64,000 nucleotides of DNA. Origin: Xenophilus sp. L33. Lineage in GTDB: Bacteria > Pseudomonadota > Gammaproteobacteria > Burkholderiales > Burkholderiaceae_C. The notes under the pieces are model-generated. The model worked only from the letters and a program-made list of their open reading frames with translations. It did not search any database and was not told the DNA's origin. The stretch spans positions 1 through 64,000 of the forward strand of contig NZ_LMUW01000019.1 of the NCBI RefSeq assembly GCF_009765735.1, in the 5' to 3' direction. The translations under genes and the position numbers were made by a program. Every line of letters begins with the position of its first letter. The first letter of the stretch is position 1. This document shows, one piece after another, positions 33,688-44,903 of this stretch.

Positions 33688-34893
33688 TCAGTCGGCTTGC
33701 CTGCGCAGGAAGGCCGGGATCTCGAAGTCGTCCATGCCGCCCGACGACAACGCATCCACCTTCGCCGCCGCCATCGTGCGGTTGGTGCGCCAGACGCTGG
33801 GCACCGCCATGCCGTCGTAGTTCGGCTGGTGGTTGCCGGCGTGGCCGTTGCCGCCCATCGACGGCAGGGTGTAGCCGATGTTGTCGGTGCCGGTGCGGAT
33901 CACTTCCAGGGTCGGCGCCTGGCGGCGGGCGTCCTGGCGCGACAGGCCGGTGGCGACCACGGTGACGCGCATCTCGTCGCCGAGCGCGTCGTCGTAGGCA
34001 GCGCCGTAGATCACGTGCGCGTCCGGCGAGGCGTAGGCGCGGATCGTGTTCATCGCCAGCTTCGACTCGCTCAGCTTGAGCGAATTCTTCGAGGCGGTCA
34101 CCAGCACCAGCACGCCCTTGGCGCCCGACAGGTCGATGCCTTCGAGCAGCGGGCAGGCCACGGCCTGCTCGGCGGCGATGCGGGCGCGGTCCGGGCCGCT
34201 GGCCGCGGCGGTGCCCATCATGGCCTTGCCGGGCTCGCCCATGACGGTGCGCACGTCCTCGAAGTCGACGTTGACGCCGCCGTACTCGTTGATGATTTCC
34301 GAGATGCCGCCGACCGCGTTCTTGAGCACGTCGTTGGCATGGGCGAAGGCCTCGTCCTGGGTCACGTCCTCGCCCAGCACGTCGAGCAGCTTCTCGTTGA
34401 GCACCACGATCAGCGAGTCGACGTTGGCTTCGAGTTCGGCCAGGCCGGCGTCGGCATTGGTCATGCGGCGGCCGCCTTCCCAGTCGAAGGGCTTGGTCAC
34501 CACGCCGACGGTCAGGATGCCCATCTCCTTGGCGATGCGCGCGATCACCGGCGCGGCGCCGGTGCCGGTGCCGCCGCCCATGCCGGCGGTGATGAACAGC
34601 ATGTGCGCGCCGGCGATCGATTCACGGATGTCGTCGATCGCGGCCTCGGCGGCGTCGCGGCCCTTCTCCGGCTTGCTGCCGGCGCCCAGGCCGTTGGTGC
34701 CGAGCTGGATCGTCTTGTGCGCGTTGCTGCGCGACAGCGCCTGCGCGTCGGTGTTCGCGCAGACGAACTGCACGCCCTGCACGCCGCGTTCCATCATGTG
34801 CGCGACCGCATTGCCGCCGCCGCCGCCGACGCCGATCACCTTGATCTGCGTGCCCTGGTTGAACTCTTCGATTTCGATCATTTCGATAGCCAT
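33688..34893 (-). CDS. ftsZ: Cell division GTPase FtsZ
   Basis: The 401-residue tubulin homologue forms the cytokinetic ring. The GTP signature GGGTGTG is at 106-112, the N-terminal nucleotide site is [13 protein letters not shown], and the synergy loop NVDFEDVR carries the catalytic Asp. A variable linker of about 60 residues ends in the conserved tail [14 protein letters not shown], the docking peptide for FtsA and other partners. ATG 34893 follows GGAGT. A 161-base gap to ftsA may hold an extra promoter. Confidence 0.98.
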   Translation of the reverse strand: MAIEMIEIEEFNQGTQIKVIGVGGGGGNAVAHMMERGVQGVQFVCANTDAQALSRSNAHKTIQLGTNGLGAGSKPEKGRDAAEAAIDDIRESIAGAHMLFITAGMGGGTGTGAAPVIARIAKEMGILTVGVVTKPFDWEGGRRMTNADAGLAELEANVDSLIVVLNEKLLDVLGEDVTQDEAFAHANDVLKNAVGGISEIINEYGGVNVDFEDVRTVMGEPGKAMMGTAAASGPDRARIAAEQAVACPLLEGIDLSGAKGVLVLVTASKNSLKLSESKLAMNTIRAYASPDAHVIYGAAYDDALGDEMRVTVVATGLSRQDARRQAPTLEVIRTGTDNIGYTLPSMGGNGHAGNHQPNYDGMAVPSVWRTNRTMAAAKVDALSSGGMDDFEIPAFLRRQAD

Positions 34894-34941
34894 TTCTCTG
34901 ACTCCTTGAATTGCAGTTGCCGTTAGTTGACGAATGTTTTT

Positions 34942-35052
34942 TTAAGCGTGCGGACCGTCGTAGCGCTGCGGTGGCGGACCGGTCCGTCGCCATCGCTCGT
35001 TGAAATGAAGCGGGGGGCTGCTGCGAGCCAGCCACATGCGGTGCGTGCTCAT
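34942..35052 (-). CDS. Possible 36-residue protein between ftsA and ftsZ
   Basis: A 36-codon frame opens two bases after the ftsA stop (TGACCATG) and ends with TAA 48 bases before ftsZ. It begins MSTHRMWLARSS and is rich in Arg, Pro and Trp, with no signal peptide or helix of note. Position right behind ftsA allows re-initiation. The frame spans most of the gap, but nothing proves translation. Confidence 0.3.
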   Translation of the reverse strand: MSTHRMWLARSSPPLHFNERWRRTGPPPQRYDGPHA

Positions 35053-35054
35053 GG

Positions 35055-36284
35055 TCAGAAGTTCCCCACGATGAAATCCTTGAAACGGCCGAAGGCGGTC
35101 TTCACGGAGCCGCTCTTCTGCGCCACCTTGAAGCCGCGCAAGCGGGCGAAGCGCGCCTCCTCGAGCAGCCCCATCACGGTGGCCGCGCGGGGCTGGGCCA
35201 CCATGTCGGACAGCGCGCTGGAATACTTCGGGATGCCGCGCCGGACCGGCTTCAGGAAGATGTCCTCGCCGAGCTCGACCATGCCGGGCATCACCGCGCT
35301 GCCGCCGGTCAGCACCACGCCGGAAGACAACACTTCCTCGTAGCCCGACTCGCGCACCACCTGCTGCACCAGCGAGAAGATCTCCTCGACCCGCGGCTCG
35401 ATCACGCCGGCCAGCGCCTGCTTGCTCAGCATGCGCGGGCCGCGGTCGCCCAGGCCGGGCACCTCGACCTGCGTTTCCGGATCGGCCAGCAGTTGCTTGG
35501 CGAAGCCGTTCTCGACCTTGATGTCCTCGGCGTCCTTGGTCGGCGTGCGCAGCGCCATCGCGATGTCGCTGGTGATCAGGTCGCCGGCGATCGGGATCAC
35601 GGCCGTGTGGCGGATCGCGCCGTTGGTGAAGATCGCGACGTCGGTGGTGCCGGCGCCGATGTCCACCAGCACCACGCCCAGCTCGCGCTCGTCCTCGGTC
35701 AGCACCGCCTGGCTCGAGGCCAGCGGGTTCAGCATCAGCTGGTCGACCTCCAGGCCGCAGCGGCGCACGCACTTGATGATGTTCTCGGCCGCGCTCTGCG
35801 CGCCGGTCACGATGTGCACCTTGGCCTCCAGCCGCATGCCGCTCATGCCGATCGGCTCCTTCACGTCCTGGCCGTCGATCACGAATTCCTGCGGCTCGAC
35901 CAGCAGCAGCCGCTGGTCGCTCGAAATGTTGATCGCGCGCGCCGTCTCGACCACGCGGGCGACGTCGGCAGGTGTGACTTCCTTGTCCTTCACGGCCACC
36001 ATGCCGCTCGAATTGATGCCGCGGATGTGGCTGCCGGTGATGCCGGTGTAGACCCGCGTGATCTTGCAGTCGGCCATCAGCTCGGCCTCGCGCAGGGCCT
36101 GCTGGATGCTCTGCACCGTGGCGTCGATGTTGACCACGACGCCGCGCTTCAGGCCGTTGCTCGGCGCGATGCCGAGCCCGGCCAGCTTCAGCTCGCCGTT
36201 GGGCAGCACCTCGGCCACCACCGCCATCACCTTGGCGGTGCCGATGTCGAGGCCGACGACGAGATCTTTGTACTCTTTGGACAT
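35055..36284 (-). CDS. ftsA: Cell division protein FtsA
   Basis: The 409-residue actin-fold ATPase tethers FtsZ to the membrane. Motifs are VVGLDIGTAKVMAVV at the N-terminus (phosphate 1), VLVDIGAGTTDVAIF (phosphate 2) and GVVLTGGSAVMPGM (adenosine). The C-terminal end GRFKDFIVGNF is an amphipathic helix that would bind the membrane. Length and order fit E. coli FtsA (420). It lies 32 bases after ftsQ. Confidence 0.97.
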   Translation of the reverse strand: MSKEYKDLVVGLDIGTAKVMAVVAEVLPNGELKLAGLGIAPSNGLKRGVVVNIDATVQSIQQALREAELMADCKITRVYTGITGSHIRGINSSGMVAVKDKEVTPADVARVVETARAINISSDQRLLLVEPQEFVIDGQDVKEPIGMSGMRLEAKVHIVTGAQSAAENIIKCVRRCGLEVDQLMLNPLASSQAVLTEDERELGVVLVDIGAGTTDVAIFTNGAIRHTAVIPIAGDLITSDIAMALRTPTKDAEDIKVENGFAKQLLADPETQVEVPGLGDRGPRMLSKQALAGVIEPRVEEIFSLVQQVVRESGYEEVLSSGVVLTGGSAVMPGMVELGEDIFLKPVRRGIPKYSSALSDMVAQPRAATVMGLLEEARFARLRGFKVAQKSGSVKTAFGRFKDFIVGNF

Positions 36285-36316
36285 TGAAGCTTTCCTCTGT
36301 TCGCTTTCTTCTCGCG

Positions 36317-37177
36317 CTACTTTTTGCGGGCGTCAGCCACAACGGGCTTCCTGCCGTCCGCGACGACAGGCTTCTTCACCTCGGATGCGGGCGCAGCGGC
36401 CTTCTTGCCGTCCGGGCCGACCGTGGTCACGCCGCGCAGGCGCAGCGCATAGCCTTCGTTGTGCCGCAGGTCGGCGCCCTCCACCGCATCCATCGTCCGG
36501 CCGTACTGCTTGGCCACCGGCTGCACGGTGCGCAGGAAGCGCTCGGTGCGCTCGACCACCTCGTCGCCCTGGCCGCGGCCCAGTTCCAGCTCGGCGCCGC
36601 TGTCGAGCAGCGCGGTCCAGCTGCCGCGGCTAGACAGCGACAGCGCATCGATCGACAGGTCGTAGCCCTTGAACAGCGGCTCCAGCACCCGGTACATGCC
36701 CAGCACCTGGCCGGCCTGCTCGGTCGGGCCGTCCAGCCGCGGCAGGCCGTCGTCGACCTCGTCCACGTTGGCGTCGAAAACCTCGCCGAAGCCGTTGATG
36801 AGCTTCGAGTCGGCGTCGTCGCCCCAGTGCGCGACCGCGACCTGCTCGGTCAGCGTGGCGCGCAGCTTGTTCGGGAATTCGCGGCGCACCACGGCGCTGC
36901 GGACCCAGGGCACCGATTCGAAGGCGGTGCGCGCACGCGCCAGGTCGACCGTGAAGAAGTTGCCCGCCAGCTGCGGCGCGACGTTGGCGCGCAGGGTCAC
37001 CACGTTGTTGTGCACGACGTCGCCGTCGACCTTGATGCCGCCGATCGGGAAGAAGGGCTGGCGCAGCACCCACCACGCGCCCGCCGCCAGCAGCATCAGG
37101 CCGAAGCCGATGAAGACCAGCGTCGCCAGCACGTTCATGAGCTTGACGTCGAAGGGAGCGGAGATGCCTTCGGTCAC
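36317..37177 (-). CDS. ftsQ: Cell division protein FtsQ
   Basis: The 286-residue bitopic protein links early and late divisome parts. GTG 37177 overlaps the ddl stop (GTGA) and gives the N-terminus [15 protein letters not shown] found in this group. A membrane helix lies at about 18-36, then the POTRA domain ([16 protein letters not shown]) and the beta domain. The last 25 residues hold two near-copies of KPVVADxRK, a basic tail that E. coli FtsQ does not share. Met14 is a possible later start but would remove the cytoplasmic tip. Confidence 0.95.
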   Translation of the reverse strand: MTEGISAPFDVKLMNVLATLVFIGFGLMLLAAGAWWVLRQPFFPIGGIKVDGDVVHNNVVTLRANVAPQLAGNFFTVDLARARTAFESVPWVRSAVVRREFPNKLRATLTEQVAVAHWGDDADSKLINGFGEVFDANVDEVDDGLPRLDGPTEQAGQVLGMYRVLEPLFKGYDLSIDALSLSSRGSWTALLDSGAELELGRGQGDEVVERTERFLRTVQPVAKQYGRTMDAVEGADLRHNEGYALRLRGVTTVGPDGKKAAAPASEVKKPVVADGRKPVVADARKK

Positions 37178-38148
37178 GGCCTCCCCTTCGCGTCGGAATC
37201 GAGGCCGGCGGCTGCCAGAACCCGCAGGCACAGGTCCTCGTAGCCGATGCCCGCCGCGCGCGCCGACATCGGCACCAGCGAATGCGTGGTCATGCCCGGC
37301 GAGGTGTTCATCTCGAGCAGGAAGGGCTTGCGGTCGGCGGCGCGGATCATCAGGTCGGCGCGGCCCCAGCCGCGGCAGCCGAGCTGGTGGTAGGCAGCCA
37401 GCGCCAGGCGGCGGATCTCCATCTCCTCGGCCTCCGGCAGGCCGGCCGGGCAGTGGTACTTGACCTCGTCGGTGAAGTACTTGTTCTGGTAGTCGTAGGC
37501 ACCTTCGGGCGCGGCGATGCGCACCACCGGCAGCGCCTCCGCCGTGAGGCCGGCGCCGAGCACCGCGCAGGTCACCTCTTCGCCCTCGATGAATTCCTCG
37601 CACAGCACGTCGGGGTCGTAGCGCACCGCCAGGTTCACCGCGTCCTGCATCTGCGAATAGCCCATCACCTTGGTGACGCCGATCGAGGAGCCTTCGCGCG
37701 GCGGCTTGACGATCACCGGCAGGCCGAGCACGTCCGGCACCGCCAGCACCTGCTCGCGGCTCTGCTGGTCGAAGGCCAGGCGCACGTAGCGCGGCGTCGG
37801 CAGGCCGTCGGCGCCCCAGATGCGCTTGGTCATGACCTTGTCCATCGCCACGCTGGAGGCCATGACGCCGGAGCCGGTGTAGGGAATGCCGAGCAGCTCG
37901 AGCGCGCCCTGCACCGTGCCGTCCTCGCCGTGGCGGCCGTGCAGCACGATGAAGCAGCGGGCGAAGCCTTCGTGCTTCAACTCGACCAGCTCGCGCTCGG
38001 CCGGGTCGAAGGCGTGCGCGTCGACGCCCTTGGAGCGCAGCGCCTCCAGCACGCCGGTGCCCGACAGGATGGAAATCTCGCGTTCGGCCGAGCTGCCGCC
38101 GAACAGGACGGCGACCTTGCCGAAGGCCTTCGGATCGACCAGGCTCAC
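37174..38148 (-). CDS. ddl: D-alanine--D-alanine ligase
   Basis: The 324-residue ATP-grasp ligase makes D-Ala-D-Ala for MurF. GTG 38148 overlaps the murC stop. Motifs are [37 protein letters not shown] and the C-terminal [17 protein letters not shown] with the metal-binding acidic residues before it. Length and context (murC-ddl-ftsQ) match DdlB of E. coli. Confidence 0.97.
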   Translation of the reverse strand: MSLVDPKAFGKVAVLFGGSSAEREISILSGTGVLEALRSKGVDAHAFDPAERELVELKHEGFARCFIVLHGRHGEDGTVQGALELLGIPYTGSGVMASSVAMDKVMTKRIWGADGLPTPRYVRLAFDQQSREQVLAVPDVLGLPVIVKPPREGSSIGVTKVMGYSQMQDAVNLAVRYDPDVLCEEFIEGEEVTCAVLGAGLTAEALPVVRIAAPEGAYDYQNKYFTDEVKYHCPAGLPEAEEMEIRRLALAAYHQLGCRGWGRADLMIRAADRKPFLLEMNTSPGMTTHSLVPMSARAAGIGYEDLCLRVLAAAGLDSDAKGRP

Positions 38149-39590
38149 AGCGCCCTCCCTTCGCGCGTGACGCGCCTCGAAGCCGGCGCACCGGCGCCAC
38201 CGAGCTCGACCACGCGGGCCGGCACCGCGCCGATCGAGCCGGCACCCATGCAGATCACGACGTCGCCGTCGCGTGCGTTGTCCAGGATCGCGCGTGGCAT
38301 GTCGGCGATCTCGTCGACGAACACCGGCTCCAGCCGGCCGGCCACGCGCAGGGCGCGCGCCAGCGAGCGGCCGTCGGCAGCCACGATCGGCGCTTCGCCG
38401 GCGGCGTAGACCTCGCCGAGCAGCACCGCGTCGGCCTGGCCGATGACCTTGACGAAATCCTCGAAGCAGTCGCGGGTGCGGGTGAAGCGATGCGGCTGGA
38501 AGGCCAGCACCAGCCGGCGGCCGGGGAAGGCGCCGCGGGCCGCCGACAAGGTCGCGGCCATCTCGACCGGATGGTGGCCGTAGTCGTCGATCAGGGTGAA
38601 GGCGCCGCCGCCCGTCGACGCGACTTCGCCGTAGCGCTGGAAGCGCCGGCCGACGCCGGTGAATTCGGCCAGGCCGCGCTGCACCGCCTCGTCGGGCACG
38701 CCCAGCTCGACCGCCACCGCGATCACCGACAGCGCATTGCGCACGTTGTGCTCGCCCGGCAGGTTCAGCACGATGTCGAGGTCCGGCAGCGTGATGCCGT
38801 TGCGGCGCTGCGCGGTGAAGTGCATCTGCGGGCCGACCGCGCGCACGTTCACGGCGCGCACCTGGGCGTCCTCGCTGAAGCCGTAGCTGGTCACCGGGCA
38901 GGAGACCTCGGGCACGATCTGCCGCACCGCCGGATCGTCGATGCACAGGATCGCCACGCCGTAGAAGGGCATGCGATGCAGGAAGTCGACGAAGGCCTTC
39001 TGCAGCCGCGCGAAGTCGTGGCCGTAGGTCTCCATGTGGTCGGCGTCGATGTTCGTGACCACCGCCATCACCGGCAGCAGGTTCAAGAAGGACGCGTCGG
39101 ATTCGTCGGCCTCCACCACGATGTAGTCGCCGCTGCCCAGCTGCGCGTTGGCACCGGCGCTGTTCAGGCGCCCGCCGATGACGAAGGTCGGGTCGAGCCC
39201 GGCCGCCGCCAGCACGCTGGCCACCAGGCTGGTGGTGGTGGTCTTGCCGTGGGTGCCGGCGATCGCGATGCCCTGCTTCAGGCGCATCAGCTCGGCCAGC
39301 ATCATCGCCCGCGGCACCACCGGGATGCGCTTGTCGCGCGCGGCCAGCACCTCGGGGTTGTCGGCCTGCACCGCGGTCGATGTGACGACCGCGTCGGCAC
39401 CGAGGATGTTCGCGGCCGCATGGCCGACGAAGGTGGAGATACCGAGGCCGGCCAGCCGGCGCAGGGTCGCGCTGTCCGACAGGTCGGAGCCGGAGATGGT
39501 GTAGCCCAGGTTCAGCAGCACCTCGGCGATGCCGCTCATGCCCGAGCCGCCGATACCGACGAAATGGATGTGGTGGATGGCGTGCTTCAT
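38145..39590 (-). CDS. murC: UDP-N-acetylmuramate--L-alanine ligase
   Basis: The 481-residue MurC adds L-Ala to UDP-MurNAc. It shows the UDP loop [17 protein letters not shown], the ATP site [28 protein letters not shown] and DDYGHHPVE. The ATG overlaps the murG stop (ATGA) and the stop overlaps ddl (GTGA), so translation is coupled on both sides. murB, found next to murC in many clusters, is absent. Confidence 0.97.
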   Translation of the reverse strand: MKHAIHHIHFVGIGGSGMSGIAEVLLNLGYTISGSDLSDSATLRRLAGLGISTFVGHAAANILGADAVVTSTAVQADNPEVLAARDKRIPVVPRAMMLAELMRLKQGIAIAGTHGKTTTTSLVASVLAAAGLDPTFVIGGRLNSAGANAQLGSGDYIVVEADESDASFLNLLPVMAVVTNIDADHMETYGHDFARLQKAFVDFLHRMPFYGVAILCIDDPAVRQIVPEVSCPVTSYGFSEDAQVRAVNVRAVGPQMHFTAQRRNGITLPDLDIVLNLPGEHNVRNALSVIAVAVELGVPDEAVQRGLAEFTGVGRRFQRYGEVASTGGGAFTLIDDYGHHPVEMAATLSAARGAFPGRRLVLAFQPHRFTRTRDCFEDFVKVIGQADAVLLGEVYAAGEAPIVAADGRSLARALRVAGRLEPVFVDEIADMPRAILDNARDGDVVICMGAGSIGAVPARVVELGGAGAPASRRVTREGRAL

Positions 39591-40648
39591 CGGGCCAGCT
39601 CCTCGCAGGCGCGCACCACCTGCTCGACCGCATCGGTCTTCTTCATCGATTGCGCCTTCAGCGCGCGTTCCAGCAGCGCGGGGCGCCCGGTGTTCTTCAG
39701 CAATTCGGCCAGCACTTCGGGGGTCAGTTCTTTTTGCTGGACGAGCCAGCCGCCGCCCGCGTCGACCAGGAAGCGGGCGTTGGTGGTCTGGTGGTCGTCC
39801 ACGGCGGAAGGGAAAGGCACGAACAGCGCGGCCGCGCCGACGGCCGCGATCTCGGTCACGGTGCTGGCGCCGGCGCGGGCGACGATCAGGTCGGCATCGG
39901 CGTAGGCGCGGGCGGTGTCTTCGATGAACGGCGTCAGTTCGCCGTCGACGCCGGCGGCGGCGTAGTTGGCGCGCAGCTCGTCGATCTGCTTGGCGCCGCT
40001 CTGGTGCGTCACCTGAGGCCGCTCGGCCGGCGCGATCATCGCCAGCGCCTTCGGCACCACCGCGTTGAGCGCCTTGGCGCCGAGGCTGCCGCCGACCACC
40101 AGCAGCTTGAGCGGGCCGCTGCGGCCGTCGAAGCGCGCGGCCGGCTCGGCTTGCGCGGTGAAGGCCGCGCGCAGCGGATTGCCGACCCACTGCGCCTTCT
40201 TCAGCACGTTCGGGAAGGCGGTGAAGACGCGGTCGGCGGAAATCGCCAGCACCTTGTTGGCCAGGCCGGCGACGGAGTTCTGCTCGTGCAGCACCAGCGG
40301 CTTGCCCAGCAGCAGGCTCATGATCCCGCCCGGGAAGCTGATGTAGCCGCCGAGGCCGACGACGACGTCGGGCCGCACCCGGCGCACCACGCCGATGCTC
40401 TGCCAGAAGGCGCGCAGCAGGCGCAGCGGCAGCAGCAGCAGGGTCATCACGCCCTTGCCGCGCAGGCCGCCGAACTGCACCGCCTCGAAGGCGAAGCCGC
40501 GCGGCGGCACCAGCTGCTGCTCCATGCTGCCGGGCGCGCCCAGCCAGTGCACGCGCCAGCCGCGCTCGCGCAGGGCCTCGGCCACGGCGAGGCCCGGGAA
40601 GATGTGCCCCCCCGTGCCGCCGGCCATGACCAATGCGGTACGGCTCAT
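39587..40648 (-). CDS. murG: UDP-GlcNAc:undecaprenyl-pyrophosphoryl-MurNAc-pentapeptide GlcNAc transferase
   Basis: The 353-residue GT28 enzyme turns lipid I into lipid II on the inner face of the membrane. The glycine loops GGTGGH (10-15) and [10 protein letters not shown] mark the acceptor side, with [12 protein letters not shown] and [15 protein letters not shown] for UDP-GlcNAc. ATG 40648 follows AGG. A 20-codon mini reading frame lies between ftsW and this start. Confidence 0.97.
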   Translation of the reverse strand: MSRTALVMAGGTGGHIFPGLAVAEALRERGWRVHWLGAPGSMEQQLVPPRGFAFEAVQFGGLRGKGVMTLLLLPLRLLRAFWQSIGVVRRVRPDVVVGLGGYISFPGGIMSLLLGKPLVLHEQNSVAGLANKVLAISADRVFTAFPNVLKKAQWVGNPLRAAFTAQAEPAARFDGRSGPLKLLVVGGSLGAKALNAVVPKALAMIAPAERPQVTHQSGAKQIDELRANYAAAGVDGELTPFIEDTARAYADADLIVARAGASTVTEIAAVGAAALFVPFPSAVDDHQTTNARFLVDAGGGWLVQQKELTPEVLAELLKNTGRPALLERALKAQSMKKTDAVEQVVRACEELAR

Positions 40649-40707
40649 GGAGAGCCTCCGCGCAGCAGCGCTGCGGCAATCGCCTTCGGAGCGGCCGTGC
40701 GGCTCAT
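40645..40707 (-). CDS. 20-codon mini reading frame coupling ftsW to murG
   Basis: ATG 40707 overlaps the ftsW stop (ATGA) and its own TGA (40645-40647) overlaps the murG ATG at 40648. Its first codons read MSRTA, the same as those of murG, and the bases CGGCTCAT occur at both starts, so it may be a duplication of the murG start. It may carry ribosomes across the 55-base spacer. Proof of a stable peptide is lacking. Confidence 0.35.
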   Translation of the reverse strand: MSRTAAPKAIAAALLRGGSP

Positions 40708-41996
40708 ACGCGCCCACCCCGCATCAGCACGCGGTTCTCGTAGTCGATCCGCAGCACGACGGCGATCGACACCACGTTCATCAGGATCGCCGAGCCGCCG
40801 AAGCTCATCAGCGGCAGTGTCAGGCCCTTGGTCGGCAGCGCGCCGAGGTTCACGCCCATGTTGATGAAGGTCTGGAAGCCCATCCAGATGCCCACGCCCT
40901 GCGCCACCAGCCCCGCGAAGACGCGGTCGAGCGCGATCGCCTGGCGGCCGATGTGCATGATGCGGCGGGTCAGCCAGAGGAAGAGGCCGATCGCGACCAG
41001 CACGCCGACCAGGCCGAACTCCTCGCCGATCACCGCCATCAGGAAGTCGGTGTGGGCCTCGGGCAGCCAGTGCAGCTTCTCGACGCTGCCGCCGAGGCCG
41101 ACGCCGAAGATCTCGCCGCGGCCGATCGCGATGAGCGAGTGCGACAGCTGGTAGCCCTTGCCGAGCGCATGCTCCTCGGTCCACGGGTCGAGGTAGGCGA
41201 AGATCCGCTCGCGCCGCCACGGGCTGCTGGCCACGATGGACGCGAAGGCGGCCACCACGCCCATCGCGATCACGAAGAACATCCGCGCGTTCACGCCGCC
41301 GAGGAACAGGATGCCCATCGCGATCACCGCGATCACCATGAAGGCGCCCATGTCGGGCTCGGCCATCACCAGCATGCCGACCACCACCACCGCGATGCCC
41401 ATCGGCAGGACCGCGCGGAAGAAGCGCTCCTTGATCTCCATCTTGCGCACCATGTAGCTGGCGGCATAGAAGATCATCGCCAGCTTGGCCAGCTCCGAAG
41501 GCTGGAAGCGCATGAAACCGAGCGGCAGCCAGCGGCGCGCGCCGTTGACGTTGATGCCCACGTGCGGCACCAGCACCAGGATCAGGAGCAGCAGCGACGA
41601 CACGAAGATCCAGGGCGCAGCGCGTTCCCAGGTGCGCATCGGCACCTGGAAGGTCAGGAGACCGGCGATGGTGGCGATCACCAGCGAGGCGATGTGGCGC
41701 GTGATGAAGAAGCTCGGGCTGTAGCCGGCGCGCGCGAAGCGCGGGTCGTCGGGCATCGCGATCGAGGCCGAATAGACCATCACCAGGCCCCAGGCCAGGA
41801 GCGCGACCGTGACCCAGGCCAGCGCCGTGTCGAAGCCCAGCACACGCACCGGCACCGCCTTGGTCTGCGCCACGCCGGCATTGCCCAGGCGCACCGGCAG
41901 GTGCACCGGCAGCGCGTCGATGCTGCGGCGAGCACGACCGAACCAGCCGCCGCTGCGGCCGCCGCCCTTGCCCGGCTCGATGGGGGTGGCACTCAT
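40704..41996 (-). CDS. ftsW: FtsW, SEDS peptidoglycan polymerase of the divisome
   Basis: The 430-residue SEDS protein polymerises septal glycan with FtsI. It has a long cytoplasmic N-terminus (about 45 residues) and ten membrane helices. The catalytic-loop region shows [19 protein letters not shown], followed by [21 protein letters not shown] and [13 protein letters not shown]. The ATG overlaps the murD stop (ATGA). Confidence 0.96.
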   Translation of the reverse strand: MSATPIEPGKGGGRSGGWFGRARRSIDALPVHLPVRLGNAGVAQTKAVPVRVLGFDTALAWVTVALLAWGLVMVYSASIAMPDDPRFARAGYSPSFFITRHIASLVIATIAGLLTFQVPMRTWERAAPWIFVSSLLLLILVLVPHVGINVNGARRWLPLGFMRFQPSELAKLAMIFYAASYMVRKMEIKERFFRAVLPMGIAVVVVGMLVMAEPDMGAFMVIAVIAMGILFLGGVNARMFFVIAMGVVAAFASIVASSPWRRERIFAYLDPWTEEHALGKGYQLSHSLIAIGRGEIFGVGLGGSVEKLHWLPEAHTDFLMAVIGEEFGLVGVLVAIGLFLWLTRRIMHIGRQAIALDRVFAGLVAQGVGIWMGFQTFINMGVNLGALPTKGLTLPLMSFGGSAILMNVVSIAVVLRIDYENRVLMRGGRV

Positions 41997-43699
41997 TGCA
42001 TCTCCTCGCTGCGGCCGGCCGGCGCGTCGGCCAGCGCCTGCACCGCGTCGCAGAACACCGCGGCGCGGTGGGCGTAGTCCTTGAACATGTCGAAGCTGGC
42101 GCAGGCCGGCGACAGCAGCACCGCGTCGCCGGCGCGGGCCTGCCGCGAAGCCAGCACGACCGCTTCCTCGAGCGTGGCGGCGGGCAGCAGCGGCACGCCG
42201 GTGGCGGCCAGCGCGGCCTCGATCAGCGGCGCGTCGCGGCCGATCAGCACCACGGCGCGCGCATGCCGGCGCACCGGCTCGGCCAGCGGCGCGAAGTCCT
42301 GGCCCTTGCCTTCGCCGCCGAGGATCACCACCAGGCGGCGCTCCTCGCCCAGGCCGGTCAGCGCCGCCACGGTGGCGCCGACGTTGGTGCCCTTGCTGTC
42401 GTCGAAGTATTCGATGTCGTCGACGATCGCCACCGGTTCGACCCGGTGCGGCTCGCCGTGGTATTCGCGCAGGCCGTAGAGCATCGGCGCCAGCTGGCAG
42501 CCGGCGGCGGTGGCCAGCGCCAGCGCCGCCAGCGCGTTGAGCGCGTTGTGGCGGCCGCGGATGCGCAGCGCGTCGGCCGGCATCAGGCGCTGGATGAAGA
42601 TCTCTTCTTCCTCGGCGTCCGCGCCGCGCTTGCGCTTCAAGGTCTCGTCGGCCTCGAGCGCACGCACGAGCCAAGCCATGCCGTTGACCCGCTCCAGGCC
42701 ATAGTCGCCCGGGCGCAGCGGCATCTCGCCGCCGAAGGTGACGACCGTGCGCGCCGGCAGCGGCTTGACGCCCTTGGCCGGCCGCGGCTGCTTGACCGGC
42801 GCCGGCCGCATCGCCATGACGACCGCGTCGTCGCGGTTCAGCACCATCGTGCCCCGCCGGCCGAAGATGCGGGCCTTGGCGGCGCCGTAGGCGGCCATGT
42901 CGCCGTGCCAGTCGAGATGGTCCTGCGACAGGTTCAGCACGGTGGCCGCGGTCGGCTCGAAGCCTTGCACGCCGTCGAGCTGGAAGCTCGACAGCTCGAG
43001 CACCCAGACCTCGGGCAGCGCGTCCGCGTCCATGCGGGCCGCCAGCGTGTCGAGCAGGGTCGGGCCGATGTTGCCGGCGATCGCGACGCTCTTGCCGGCG
43101 CGCTCGGCCAGGATGCCGGTGAGCGAGGTGACCGTGGTCTTGCCGTTGGTGCCGGTGATCGCGAGCACCACGGGGGCGTAGCCCTTCGGTGCTTCGGGCG
43201 GAACGATGACGACCGGCGCGGCGGGTTCGCTGTCGCTCGTCTCTTCGCTTTCTTCGCTTTCTTCGCTTTCTTCGATCTCTTCGACGGCGTCCGGCGCCGG
43301 CCGCGCTTCGACTTCGACCGACGTGTCTTCCACCACCGCCGTGTCGGCCTCCGGCACGCCCAGGTCCGTCAGCGCCCGCGCGAACAGGTCCAGCTCGCCG
43401 CCGACCGCGAGGCCGATCGCGCGCGCTGCATCGAGCACCGGTGCCAGCGCGGCCGGCGACAGCCCCGGCGAGCGGTACACGGCGCGCACCGGCGTGCCCC
43501 CGACCAGCGAAGCATCGAACGGCCCTGCGACGAAGGCCACGTCCGGCAACTCGGCGCGCAGGGTCGCCAGTTGCGGCGGCGTCTTGCGCGTGTCGGCTAC
43601 GGTCACCCGGGCGCCGTGGCGCGCGCACCAGCGCGCCATCGCCAGGCCGGACGCACCCAGGCCCAGGATCAGCACGTCGAGGTCTCTCAGGTGACGCAT
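41993..43699 (-). CDS. murD: UDP-N-acetylmuramoyl-L-alanine--D-glutamate ligase with acidic insert
   Basis: The 568-residue MurD is about 130 residues longer than E. coli MurD (438). The UDP loop [16 protein letters not shown] and the ATP site [13 protein letters not shown] (180-192) are intact. Between them, residues about 111-174 form an insert that contains [11 protein letters not shown] and is rich in Glu, Ser and Pro. A second charged stretch ([12 protein letters not shown]) interrupts the middle domain. Both are likely surface loops between domains and need not harm catalysis. The stop overlaps ftsW (ATGA). The start is 13 bases after mraY. Confidence 0.95.
   Translation of the reverse strand: MRHLRDLDVLILGLGASGLAMARWCARHGARVTVADTRKTPPQLATLRAELPDVAFVAGPFDASLVGGTPVRAVYRSPGLSPAALAPVLDAARAIGLAVGGELDLFARALTDLGVPEADTAVVEDTSVEVEARPAPDAVEEIEESEESEESEETSDSEPAAPVVIVPPEAPKGYAPVVLAITGTNGKTTVTSLTGILAERAGKSVAIAGNIGPTLLDTLAARMDADALPEVWVLELSSFQLDGVQGFEPTAATVLNLSQDHLDWHGDMAAYGAAKARIFGRRGTMVLNRDDAVVMAMRPAPVKQPRPAKGVKPLPARTVVTFGGEMPLRPGDYGLERVNGMAWLVRALEADETLKRKRGADAEEEEIFIQRLMPADALRIRGRHNALNALAALALATAAGCQLAPMLYGLREYHGEPHRVEPVAIVDDIEYFDDSKGTNVGATVAALTGLGEERRLVVILGGEGKGQDFAPLAEPVRRHARAVVLIGRDAPLIEAALAATGVPLLPAATLEEAVVLASRQARAGDAVLLSPACASFDMFKDYAHRAAVFCDAVQALADAPAGRSEEMQ
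43242..43277. repeat. 9-bp tandem repeat inside murD
   Basis: Three perfect copies of TCTTCGCTT (43242-43268) and a degenerate fourth (to 43277) encode the Glu-Ser-Glu runs of the MurD insert. Because the unit is three codons, copy number can change without a frameshift. Confidence 0.85.
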
Positions 43700-43712
43700 C
43701 GCTCCTGCCTCT

Positions 43713-44891
43713 CTACCGCAGCTTCAGGGTGGACAGACCCACGAGGCACAGCAGCATCGTGATGATCCAGAAACGAACCACGACCTGCGTCTCGCGCCAG
43801 CCGCTCTTCTCGAAATGATGGTGCAAGGGCGCCATCTTGAGCACCCGGCGGCCCTCGCCGAATCGCTTCTTCGTGTATTTGAAGTAACTGACCTGCGCCA
43901 TCACCGAGATCGCCTCGACCACGAAGATGCCGCCCATGATGAAGAACACGATCTCCTGGCGCACGATGACCGCGATCGTGCCGAGCGCGCCGCCGAGCGC
44001 CAGCGCGCCGACGTCGCCCATGAAGACCTGCGCCGGGTGCGTGTTGAACCACAGGAAGGCCAGCCCCGCGCCGGCCATCGCCGAGCAGAACACCAGCAAC
44101 TCGCCCGAGCCCGGGATGTGCGGGAACAACAGGTAGTGCGAATAGACGTTGCTGCCGGTGACATAGGCGAAGACGCCCAGCGACGAGCCGACCATCACCA
44201 CCGGCATGATCGCCAGGCCGTCGAGGCCGTCGGTGAGGTTCACCGCGTTGCTGGCGCCGACGATCACCAGGTAGGTGAGGATGACGAAGCCGATGCCGCC
44301 GAGCGGATAGCTCACTTCCTTGAAGAAGGGCACCAGCAGGTTGATCTTCGGCGGGAAGTCGAGGTCGAAGCCCGAGCGCACCCAGGTCGAGAACAGCTCC
44401 AGCACGCGCCAGTTGGAGCTTTCCGAGATGCTGAACAGCAGGTAGAAGCCGGCCACCAGGCCGACCACCGACTGCCAGAAATACTTCTCGCGCGAGCGCA
44501 TGCCTTCCGGGTCCTTGCGCACCACCTTGCGCCAGTCGTCGACCCAGCCGATGGCACCGAAGCCGAGCGTCACCCACAGCACGATCCAGACGAAGCGGTT
44601 CGACAGGTCGAACCAGAGCAGCGTCGAAAAAGCGATCGAGAACAGCACCAGCACGCCGCCCATGGTCGGCGTGCCGCTCTTGGTGAGATGGGTCTCCATG
44701 CCGTAGCTGCGCACCTGCTGGCCGATCTTCAGCGCGGTCAGGCGGCGGATCACGTACGGGCCGGCCGCCAGGCCCATCAGCAGCGCGGTCAGCGCGGCCA
44801 TCAGGGCACGGAAGGTGAGGTACTGGAAGACGCGCATGAAGCCGAATTCCGGCGACGACGTCTGCAGCCACTGGGCCAGGCTCATCAGCAT
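43713..44891 (-). CDS. mraY: Phospho-N-acetylmuramoyl-pentapeptide-transferase
   Basis: The 392-residue MraY, with about ten helices, makes lipid I from UDP-MurNAc-pentapeptide and undecaprenyl phosphate. Signatures are GTPTMGG, the aspartate pair [19 protein letters not shown] and the [12 protein letters not shown] loop. It is slightly longer than E. coli MraY (360), with extra sequence at about 165-195. It lies 12 bases after murF. Confidence 0.97.
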   Translation of the reverse strand: MLMSLAQWLQTSSPEFGFMRVFQYLTFRALMAALTALLMGLAAGPYVIRRLTALKIGQQVRSYGMETHLTKSGTPTMGGVLVLFSIAFSTLLWFDLSNRFVWIVLWVTLGFGAIGWVDDWRKVVRKDPEGMRSREKYFWQSVVGLVAGFYLLFSISESSNWRVLELFSTWVRSGFDLDFPPKINLLVPFFKEVSYPLGGIGFVILTYLVIVGASNAVNLTDGLDGLAIMPVVMVGSSLGVFAYVTGSNVYSHYLLFPHIPGSGELLVFCSAMAGAGLAFLWFNTHPAQVFMGDVGALALGGALGTIAVIVRQEIVFFIMGGIFVVEAISVMAQVSYFKYTKKRFGEGRRVLKMAPLHHHFEKSGWRETQVVVRFWIITMLLCLVGLSTLKLR

Positions 44892-44903
44892 GCGTTGCTC
44901 CGC

